This document shows positions 40,247-52,200 of a stretch of DNA of 64,000 nt, piece by piece. Numbering within the stretch: the stretch's first letter is position 1; the number at the start of each line of letters is the position of its first letter. Location: positions 4,931,121-4,995,120 of the forward strand of contig OZ025881.1 in assembly GCA_964019415.1 (NCBI GenBank). The letters run 5' to 3'. A program made the translations under genes and the position numbers. Below the pieces are notes generated by a model. That model did no database searches. It saw only the letters and a program-made list of their open reading frames with translations, and was not told the DNA's origin. The stretch comes from Ianthella basta. Lineage: Eukaryota; Porifera; Demospongiae; Verongiida; Ianthellidae.

Positions 40247-43200
40247 TAGTTCATGTTGGCTCCTTATTGTGGTGTTTTTCAAAGGCACAAGTTAGTGCCC
40301 AAAGTATGAGGTGAACAAGACCACCAGCACAAGTTGCAGAGGGCAATCATCACCAATGCAAGTAGAGTGTTTGTGCTAGTTGATGGATGGAAAAACATCA
40401 CCAGCACAAGTTGCTGCAAGCTAGGGAGACCAGCACCAGCATTGCACGGCATGCAGAGGGGAATCACCTGAATATGACTGTTGTTGCTATTTGATGGAAG
40501 GAGAAAACACCACCAGGGCAAGTTGCTGCAGTCAGGGGAACCATGCAGGTGCCAGCATCGATCAGCTCAAGTTGGAGCGGGATGCAGCAACAACATGCAA
40601 CTTGCACATAGGCACTAAGATGTTCCACTGCTGTGCCCATGTGCAAGTTTCAAACCCATCCATCAACTAACACAAACACTCTGCTTACCCAGGTGGTGGC
40701 TGCCCCTCTGCAACCTGCGCTAGTGATCTTGTTTCTAGTAGCACTGGCTCATATGCTACTTGCCCATATTGCAACTTTCACTGTGTGGTGGTGGTGGTGG
40801 TGGTGTAATGAAAGTGGTGCCAATGGGTGGTTGCATGTGGTGGTGGTATGTAGTGGTTGTAGAATATTTTAACACAGCAGACACCTGTTAGTCTAACATG
40901 GGCATGTTATATTTAATGGGTGTGTGTGATGAGGTGTGTGGCAAATGTTGGCTGTACGTGGATGTGACAGTTGGTGGTGGTGAGGCACTTGCAAGAAGCT
41001 CACCTTTGGCAGACATTTTTGCAAGTGCCCTACTTCCATGTGCTCCAACGCATGTGAATGGGCACACCCTACTGCCTTGTTCCCCACTGTATGTGAATGT
41101 GCCTTACCACCACGTGCTCCACTGTACATATACGAATGTGGCAGCTAGTAGATACATGTATATAGTAGAAGCAAATCCATGGTGTAAACTTAGACATACA
41201 TATTTCGCTAAGAGCAAAATTTCACTAACAGAAACGTGGCATTACAGAATACATTTTTTTATCAATTAATATAGTTCTTAAAAAAGTTGCCAATGTCAGA
41301 GGCACTGTGGATGACAATGGACTGTTGGTGACCTGGGATCAGCAATTTAGGAGTGGTTTCAAGTACGAAGTGTGCTACACAGACCTCTCCACTACCGCAC
41401 AAACATGTGAGAATGTTACAGATGCTGGATCACACACTTTTGCCCCTGCAACTGGAAGTGCCATCTATCAGGTCACAGTGAGAGTGTTTGATGAACAAAT
41501 GTCTGCACCTTTCAGCGCACCAGTCCTAACCAGTAAGTTACAAGTGCAATAGAAACAGCATTATAATCGTGGCAGCATTCATAAATTTGCCCTTTTCCAT
41601 TGGATTTAAAGAATGCAGAGTGAATTATTATGAATGCTCAGTGGATCACACGTGCATATCATGTGTGGGAAATCGATGTCACTGTAATGGTTATCCAGAT
41701 TGTGCAAATCAAGAAGATGAGACCCAGTGCTGTAAGTCAAGTGCATGAATACCTGTAAGAGCATTACTTGTATGGAGGGTTAAGTATATGCTGAATAAGG
41801 CTAATCTGTGTTTTACGTATATATTCCGTGCGTATGGTTATACAGTATTTGTGATTGCCTTTCTGTAAGCCAAATAGATGGTTAGGCAAACATGTTTGCA
41901 AAGGTTGTATGCTCTGAATTACTTTACAAACGTTACAGATATCATAAATGTGACCATCCATGAGAAAAGGGGAAATTATTGTCTCTATGCATTCATCAGA
42001 ACTTCATGCTTCAATTACTTGTATTGAGGTTGCCATAGCAACGTACATTGGCAATTTCTGTTAATGTTATATACTGCCGGAATGGTGGCAATTTAAAGAA
42101 GAAACCAGAAGTAGAATGTTTTAATGGTTAAGGGATATATATACAGTCCATGACCTAATAGCAGGAAAAATAACATTTCCTAGCTAAGAACAGCTGCTCA
42201 GACCATTGCTGACATGAATTGAAGGTGAACGCTTATAACATTCTCTGAATGAATTGACAGATTTTGAACAACAACCTATGCGACGACAACTGGCAGCCAT
42301 AATTCGATAAGAAATTCAATGCACTTGTTGTTAGTTAAAGGGAATTTATTGCAAGTTCTGCACTGGCCAATTTCCCTATATATTTACTTTTGTGCTGGTG
42401 CTGAGTCATCATTTGAACTTTTCAAGATCATGATGTACATACCAAAATGCAACAGTTATGATTGTGTTTCTGTGCTGCAGTTCAACCTGAGATAGTCATC
42501 CCACTGATGAATGCTACACGACCCCAAGGAGACTCCTACGTGTTTGTGTGTGCAGCAGCAGCTGAGCCTCATCCCAAGTTTGTGTTCCGCTTCAATGGGC
42601 ACAGGATTGTGTCCAACAGTTCAAAGTACACTTTGGCCGCTAACAGCACTTCTGGTACTCTGACTGTGCTCAACCTACAAAACAGTGATGAAGGGACCTA
42701 CACCTGTTCTGCTTATAATCGTTACGGAAGTGTGAGCACTGCAGCTGTACTCTCAGTACAAGGTAAGTTAGGGAGTGTGCACCAGTCAATGTACAAGTAC
42801 TTATTTGTAATAAATATTATTTGTGGATTTATGTTCAAACTTACAGTCCTTTCCCTGCTTTTCGCCTATTTTCTTTCTTAGTTCCTCCCACACTCATCTT
42901 TTTTCCATCTGCTGTCCGTGATGTGGTGAAAGGAGAAATCTTAGTTGCTTCTTGTCGGGCTATGGCGGATCCATTCCCATTGATTCAGTGGTTCAGAGGG
43001 GCCCAACTGCTTGACAATGAAGATCCTTCTTCACTGCATGTATCACAAAATAGAGATGGCCTCACTACCATTAGCCAGCTGACCATAGCAAGGATCAGAT
43101 CAGAGGATGTAGGAGTGTATGTCTGTGTGGCAGTCAACAGCCTTGGAAATGATTCTAGGTCGTTTCAAGTCAATGCAGTAGGTGAGTTAGCTATATACAG

Positions 43201-46200
43201 TCCATTGCTACATATCTTACAGCTTCATATTTACTCAGGAGTCATGGACCTTTGTTTAAGCTTGAAAGTTATTATCATATGATTGTTCTTCGCCATATTG
43301 CTTGTTTGTTCAAATTACACTAGTTGTTACTGTTCTCTATGCATATGTAGTGAGACCCAACATTACAGATATTATGAGCAGTGTCAATGGCTCAAAAACG
43401 CAAGCACTGTATCATGAAGATATCCTGTCATTGCTGGAATCCACTCCACTACTTGAGCTGACATGTGAAGCATATGGTGCTCCTCCACCAGAGGTTGTTT
43501 GGCTAAAGGATGGCATTGCCCTCCACAGCCTTCCAGGTAGAAGGATCATTACAGTTGAAGACAGAGGATCATTTGGTGAACTGGGTAACATCATACGCTC
43601 CACTCTCAGCCTATCAGATGTGCAGCTGTCTGATGCAGGAGAGTACACCTGCAGAGCCATCACTGGAAATGTGTTCCCCATCCCTGGCACCACAGCTTGG
43701 ATGTTTATTTTGAAAGTCATTGGTGAGTTGTTCCGTTTTAGCTTTGGCATGGCTTCATGGTCATAATGAGATACGTGCCTATCATCTGCTCAGATCATGC
43801 CTCTCTTCTAATTGTGTTACTTCACTACAAGTGAGGCATGGGGAAACAAAATAGCTGCAAGTGGGCCATCCTTCCTTTGTGCAGTACATATATAAGAGAC
43901 TTGTTTGTGGTCAGACGTTATGCAGCCATTATACTTATACAAGGGTTACTTTCCATAGCACATAATTGTATTCTGCATGGACAAGTCAATGCATTGGACC
44001 TGACCTGACCCTTCCTCCTAGTGGAGTGGACCAAACCATGCTTAACTATATCCATATGCATAGATCCCATTGCTATGGTAATTATAACCTGCATCAATTC
44101 AATGTTTCTAAATATCACAGAACCCAGATACTTTGTGTTGTGTTGTGTCATCCTGGATCAGCCATGCTATAATTTCAATGCACTGCATCTAGGCAGGTAC
44201 CTGGTCTATACAACAGGATACTGCAGCAGCTCTACAGTAGGGTTATATTAATGTATTTATATTTTGAAGCACTATACATATACGTAGATACATATGTTAC
44301 ACGCAAACCTCCAACCTGCACAAACCTCCAACTATTACACTGCTTGGTTTTGAAATGAGTAGCTCATAATCTGCTGTGGCTATGAAATGTGTGCATGTCA
44401 CTGTTACATAGCATATTTCATAATGAAGCAGGGAAGGGTAATAATCTGACTATGCAACCCATGAGACAATATGAACTATTTCTATCTCATGCACTTATCT
44501 ATGCTGTGGCTAATATGCATGGCAGTCAGTGAGTGGCTGACAAACTGCATTCACTGCCAACCTGAAGAAATCTCTGCTGAGAGTTGGCCAAACAATGCTG
44601 AGACTTGATCACAGGATGCTTCTCAACCATTATTGCAAGTAGCTACTGTATATAACTACTTCTAGATTACACTGTATCACTGGATTTTCATTAATGCCAT
44701 GTAATTGCAGGACAAGATAGCCAGTTGAAGGTGACGGAAACGGACGATTGTCGAGTTTGCCGAGCTTGATCTCTCTGGGTTCTACGCCTCCAGCTGCAAT
44801 CAGCTCTAATCAGCTCACCTCACCCTATTTTCACTCTTGAATGCCTATTCGAGCGTCGTGGGTTGTTGGGTTGGTTGCCGCGGTTGTTGCTATTCTCCTC
44901 GTATCAACTGGTGTCAAGGCTGGATTGGTTTCCTGCGTGGGGATGCTGGTGGATGGTCGCTCCATTAGTGGGGCTTGTTCTTTCTGTGGGAGACACAGAT
45001 GCCATTGAGAAGAGATGGGAATGTGAAAGTGCAAGGACCCTTTGCGGATATATGCGCTGGATCTGGCTTGCCACCCGCTGCCTCCCCCCTATCCCCACTA
45101 CTGCCTTGTGCACCACTGTCAACACCCTCCAATGTTCTGACTCCTCCATCATCCAATTGTGTGAACACAGAGACTGAGCCTCTTAACCCTGGTTGTGTTG
45201 GAATTAAGCTCCTACGGAAAGTTCCATGGCCTGTGAGAGAGCAGTTGGCTAGAAAACTGGCTGAGATACTTGACTTGGTGGTATCCACAAATTGCAGAGA
45301 GAGTTGGAAACGCCTCTTCCTATTCTGCCATAATTGCCTCCATATGCATGCTCCACCTAGGAGAGCCACAGGCGAAACCTGGCCTCTCACATCCAACCAG
45401 CAATCAGTGATGAGAACGAGGAAAGCAGACCCATCAGCAGGCACAACCAGGAGGCTAATTTCAACCTAGCCAAAGACCCATGAGTACCTTGGTGGCACGT
45501 GTTGCTGCCAAATTGGAAGAGGGAGATTTCAGAGGTGCCGTAAGGATCGCGAGCTCAGACGAGTCTTTTGCTCCAGTGAATGCTACCACCTTGGGGCTGC
45601 TGAAGGAGAAGCACCCACACCGCCACCCCTTTTCCAGCAATCCTCCACCCTTGGGACATCACAACAGTTTTTCTGAAGTGTCCCCATCCCAGTTCCGGAT
45701 AGCCATCCAGTCCTTCCCATCTGGGTCAGCTGGTGGCCCTGATGGACTACGATCTCAGCACCTAAGGAACCTAGTCTTCAGCTGCTCGGGTCTGGGCTCT
45801 AGCCTAATCTTGGACTCCATCACCCGATTTGTTAACTTTCCTCTGTCTGGGGAGATTTTGAAGGATGCAAGGCCTTACCCTTTTGGAGCCTCACGGGTTG
45901 CATGCGCTCAACAAAGCTGTGGAGGAATCCGTCCAATTGCAGTGGGCTGCACCTTGAGAAGACTGGCAGCTAAATGCGCAAGTCTTACAGTGCGAGATGA
46001 GATGGGTCCCGTGTTGTCCCCTCTCCAGTTGGGCTATAGTACGCCACTGGGTGCTGAGGCAGCTGTGCACGTGGCCCAGACATACCATCACATCCAGCTG
46101 GACCACTTGCTCCTCAAGGTGGACTTTAGAAATGCTTTTAACTGCATTAGGAGTGACAAGATGTTACATGCTGTGTTGGAGCAAGCCACAGGAATCTACG

Positions 46201-49200
46201 ATTTGTCCATTCTGCCTACAGTCAGCCGTCCCTACTGTTCTTTGGGGATCACATTATTGAATTGACTGAAGGGGTGCAGCAGGGGGATCCGCTGGGGCCC
46301 CCTCCTTTTTAGTCTCACTGTTCGCCCCATTCTGAAGACGTTGAAGTCTGAGCTCAGGATTTTCTATCTTGATGATGGCACTATGGGAAGGGGGGAACTT
46401 GAAGTTGTCGCATGTGACCTCGATATGATTGAGCAAATGGGTGGGGAGTCAGGCCTTGTTCTCAACCACTCCAAGTCTGAGGTGATCAGTTCGGCTGAAC
46501 ACACTCGACACTATCGTGGCTGTATCTCCCCACCTTCAATGCATGGACCAAGCAGATGCTTGCCTTCTTTGGTCACCCATTGGGGGCTCACAGAGCATTA
46601 CCAAAGTGCTCTCCTCCAAGAAACAGTCATTGGAGCTAATGGGAGAGCAGCTGAAACTCCTTCATTCCCATGACGCCCTATGCCTCTTGAAGTATGCATT
46701 AGCTCACCCCAAGATTTTGCTCTGTCCCGCACTTCTCTTGTTCCCACTTGGCCGAGCTGGACAGGCTGCAGAGATCTCTCTTAGAGGCTATCAGTAATGT
46801 TACCTTGAACGATGTGGCCTAGTCTCAAGCCTCCCTGCCTACCCAGGCAGGGGGTATGGGCATTAGGAAGTTTACCATGCTGGCTACCCCTGCATTTCTC
46901 GCATCAGCTGCTGGTTCTTCTTCCTTGACGAGGATGATCTTGCCACCAACATTTGCAGATGCAGTTTGCCCCTCCAGAGCAGAAGCTCTCTCCTTGTGGT
47001 CTCAGGACCACACAGAAGAGCCCCCGTCTGGCTGCAACGCCATGAAGCAACTGGCTTGAGATGCTCAACTCGTCGAGTCAGCCACGACCTCTCTCCTCTC
47101 CTCGGCAGATGATGCTTACAAGGGCCGCCTGCTGGTGTCGATGAGAAAGGTATCTGGTGCCTGGCTGTCTGCGCCTCCTGTATCATCCCTCGGCCTCCGA
47201 TGGGTGATGACACCGTGAGGATTGCTGTTGGTTTGCGACTAGGAATCCCGTTATACATGTACACCTCACCAGTGTACCCTATGTGGGGGCCAGGTGGATG
47301 CATCTGGTACCCATGGGTTGCATTACAGAAGAAGTGCAGGTCGGCACCTCAGACATACTGCCCTCAACAATCTGGTGAAAACATCCCTCGCATCCATCGA
47401 CATACCAGCCATCCTGGAACCTCCAGGCCTTTTCTGTCCGACGGGAAGCGCATGGATGGTGTGACAATAGTCCCCTGGAAATTGTGCCATGCCTTGGCTT
47501 GTAATTGAGACGTCACATGTAGCGACATCTTTGCCCCTAACTATGTATCCCTAGCCTCCTCAGGTGCTGGTAAGGCGGCAAACGTAGCAGAGACCAGGAA
47601 GAAGCAACCCTATTGGGAACTAGAGTGTACACACCATTTCATCCCAATTGCCGAGACATCTGGCGCTTGTGGCAATGAAGATTTGACTTTTTTTAGGGAA
47701 TTAGGGTACCGCCTCAGATCCAAGACTCAAGAGCCACAATCCTTTCACCAGATTTGCCAACGTATTAGTGTATGCATGCAGATTTAATTCCTTATCTATC
47801 ATGGGCTCTAGTGCTGCGTAATTTCCTCTGTAGTATGTATTTGTATAGTGTAGGCTTTAAGGACTGTATAGCGACTCCTCTCTGCTTACGTGTATTGTAC
47901 TGGTCATGCTCTTTTAATTATTAATTTTAAAAAATTGCAGAATCAAATAATAATGTATATAATGACAAACATATAAACATAAACTTATGCATAGCTAGGA
48001 TAACAAATGTCTTTTCAAATTGGTAACCTATTGTGTCTTTTCTGTGTTTCTTGCCAGAGCTGAATGACTGTGATCCCAACCCTTGTCTGAACGATGGGGA
48101 ATGTGTGGATGGAGTGCAGAACTACACATGCAACTGTGCTTCGATCATATTAGACAGTGTATTGATTTACTACACTGGACAGAACTGCAGTATTGGTGAG
48201 AATTGTTGCTTGTGTACTTGCTTAGTGTAGTTCTAGGAGTCACTAGCCAAAGGTTTGATTCTATTAAACATTACTAATTATCACTGTCAGTCAGCTGCCA
48301 ATTGTTTAGCACAATCAAATCCGTGGCTAGTGACTTCCATGAGAACTACTAGTGATGCAACCTTGCCAGACAAGCTACTTCGATAGAATATAATGATACT
48401 TGTTTTGCTTACTTCAGTTACGTATGTATGAAGGTACTGTATGTAATTCTCAGATTTATCAAATAAAGTTTAACATTGTTATTTAATAATGATGTTCTTT
48501 CCTGTCACAATACACCACAGTGGTTGATAACCGAGTAGCTCCATCTGTTACTACACCTCCCTCAAGTAAGACTGTGAAACTGAGTGAGAGAATAGTACTG
48601 AGCTGCACTGCAACTGGTAACCCCACCCCCAACATTCGATGGTACAAGGACGGCAAAGCCATTGAGGGCCCTCTGGCCATTGGGAATGAATTTGTGATTC
48701 CAGAAGTTACTCCACATGAAAGAGGTTTCTACCAGTGTGAAGCCTTCAGCAGCTTTGGGAAGCCAGCGAGGTCTGCAGAAGCTATAATCCTGATTCAAGG
48801 TTGGAGCACTGCATTGTGCACACATGACATGCTGAATGTCTCCAACTCTCACAAACTCACTTTTGCACTCTATCAGACTGATCTGATCAAGCAGGTGCTC
48901 AGCAAGCATCAAATGCACATGATCATGACCACTCTCACCATGCAGGTGTTGTCCAGTTCCGTGTTCGAGTCATTTTCTTTGAAAGGGGAAACACTGGCAA
49001 TAGGAAGAAACGTCAAACCAGTGGCAACATTATAGAGGCTGTATGTAGCTACTCTGCCCTGCTTAGACAATTGAAGTAAAAGGCCGATGAGTTAATTATA
49101 CTGATGTGTGTGCTTTTGCACTTCTTGCTATTCTGTAGTTGCGACTACAAACAGTGAACCAGCCTTTACCTGTGGAAGGCAATTTTACAGCCACTGTGTA

Positions 49201-52200
49201 CTCCGTGGAATCTGCTGGAAACACCTCTGATGAGATTGTGATCACAGTAGTAACAGATCTTGGTGAATCTCCTGCCACACTTACCAACCTGCTTACAAGA
49301 CCTCTGGAGCAAATGTTGGAAGAGGCTGGAGACATCAATGGGCTAATTTCATTTACTGTTGTGACCACTGAACGATATGGTATGTACAATAGAATGCAGA
49401 TTATGCAGGTCTGGCTGAATCTTGATCAGTTGCTGAATGTAAATGAATCACAAGTTGTGTATCTATAACCTCTCTTTTGCTCACACTCAAGATGGGTGTC
49501 CTAAACTGCAAGATTCATCCTGCAGTAATGCTGGTCCTGTGACATGGCCTGAAACTGAAATAGGCCAGGTAGTCTCTGTCACTTGTCCATGTGGGGTGAG
49601 GGACCCACTGATCCAACTGCTGAGAGACATTCGAAGGTGTGGTGGGACATATGACACTGGTGCTGTTTGGCAGGAGACAGATTGTGGCAGTTGCCAGTTC
49701 AGCAGTACAAGGCTTGCCCTTTGCCAGCTTGCTGAGGTTGGTTGACAAAGACGTGTGAGAAAACAGTTGTGGTGGTCAGCATACAGTTATATGCATCATG
49801 CAGTCACAGCTGCAGCAACTTCACTAGCATGTCACCAATTTCGAATACACTGCAGATTGAGAGTCTGGCACAGCTTGCAAGTATTCTTGTCAATGTCACT
49901 GATGACTCTGAGGAGATTGAAAGTGCAGATGTCTCCCTCACTGTGGGACTACTGGACGCTGTCACAAACTCCACTGAAGACTTGCAGAAGCAGGATGTGA
50001 GTAACTACAATCTCTATGTGGGGATGATATTCATTTGCCCACTGACTACATTCTGCAACTTGTGTAGGTTCAAGTAAATATCCTTTCAGTTGTGGGTAAT
50101 GTGCAGCAAGTGTCTCCTGAAGAGCTGCTTTCCAGCCAGGAACAGACAGGGTCATCTACAAGGTTTGCTTCTGCTGTTTACCTCTAAGTGGCCAAACTGA
50201 AGTGATTAATGCTATTGTGTTAGTTTTATGGCCCAGTATTGTTACAATTCTTCTTTAGCTATTAAAATTATGTTTGGCAGTGTTTGCTACCATTGCCTGA
50301 CTGAGGCCAAATCTAAGGCATAATTGCACGTCGCTTGGTGAACGTTGCAAAAATATTAGTCCATCTCACATTTTGCTAGGACTAAGGTGTACCAAATGCC
50401 TACAGTTTTTCATGGGATATTCTACGCATTTCATGAATCAGCCTCTAAAGAATAAAATGCATATTTTGCCTAATGTACAGAGCACTACATATATGGGGAG
50501 TGATACTGTCAGTAGGTGAAGTAAAAATGCGCTTTCTGAGTCATATTGCAATAGTAGACAATGATCAAAGACTAACTCAAGACTGCAGACTGTTTCTATT
50601 CATGTCTCAAGTACTCAGGCAGTCAGAAGAGATCATCAGTCATTCAAGTATGTGTTGAAGGACAGTAGGCAGTGAATAGCAAATCAATGCATCTGCACGA
50701 TCAAGCTAAACGATGTATACAGATCGACAAGAGTGCTGGTAGTGCTCCTTTGCAAAAAAACATGATGATACTGAAGAAAATTGACAACTGTCAAAATGAG
50801 TGTGAGAATCCTTGATGAAAGCACAAATTAAGGCAGTTACCTTATACAAGCAAAAGCATTCTCTTAGCCCTATCAGCAATAGTCCTAAAATTTCCAGTAG
50901 TGAAGCTAATTGTGTAGTAACCTTGATCCCAACACCTATACTGTGTACCCAATTTAGAAGTGGTAAGGCCATTGGCCATGGGTGAAGGAAACAAAATGGC
51001 ATGAGCAAAGCGAGCGAAAAGTATTTTTTGCCATTTTGCTAGGGTACAGGCAATTTTGCTGCAGATTTGTGTCTCATGAATGTATGGTTACATAGCTACA
51101 TAGATTTCACAATAAATCGTGCACTTGCTTTGCAATATGTCTGTACACTGCAGAATATATAAAATTATATAAATGAATGAAGCCATTTCAACTTTTCACC
51201 ACAATAGCAATATTCCTACAAAAATTAGTCTAGGAGTAGCTATAAGACAATGTTATCTATGTAAACTTCCCAAATAGCAACAATCTGTGCTGCAAATCTG
51301 AATCTGAAACAAAATTATTAGCAACATCTTTCAAATTCATGACATCAGTTATTTTGTTCATGAATGTGGAGTACCATCAAATGATTCAGCCAATCTTGGT
51401 TAATGGTGGTCCTCAAGCATGTTTTTGCTCGTCTCAAGGCACTGAATGAGCGTTCGCTTACAGCATTTGTAGCTGGAATCACTAGTATGAGCTTCAACAA
51501 AGTAATAACCTCAGTTAGTGGCAATTGTTGTGCTGCAGACAGGCTTCTGGCATATGTAGCACCAGGTGATGTGGGTCTATTGGTGAGAGAAGATGATTGC
51601 CCTCATACTCGCTGCTAGCCTCCATTTTTATTATGTTTTGAATTGATTGCATAACAAAAAGTGGCTGAAGAAACGAGCGCGGGTGCAAATCGTAGTAGTA
51701 TTGGACCCTATTTAATATCTCCTGCTTTATTGGATCTGCTAACAACCTAAGATCATTGCTTCCTTTGTTTCCTTAACAGTTAGTATGGGTAGGGTAGGGG
51801 GTATCCGGTTTAGTAGCTAAAAAGACTGAATTTGAACAATAATAAAAGCTGCTAGCTGTCCAGAAAGTGGTGCGGCCATAGCCGTATCAGCCGTACTGCC
51901 TCCGACGGCCCTGTATATGAACAATCATTCATGAAATTTGTATGTTCATGTATGCGAGGGCTTTAAAAAGATGTACATAATTGTGAATTACTCATTGCCA
52001 TGTACTGTATTACATACGTATATATATGATCCTACATTCTGCAAATGTTTGTGCACGCAGTACATGGTATACGTATATAATACAAGACATTGTATGTACA
52101 GAATGTGTGCATGTATAATATTATACAAGTTGTAATGCCTGGGCTCATTGCATAAAATGTCACTGTTTATTCACCTCATGTATAGACTTTTAGAGTTGGT

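Noticed and set aside
39979-40254. Minus-strand poly-isoleucine frame
   Set aside because: Translation of the AAT microsatellite, not a gene.
48800-49035. Continuation of the Ig4 frame past 48799
   Set aside because: The sequence loses Ig character, and the phase of the following exons requires a splice at CAAG|GTTGGA.
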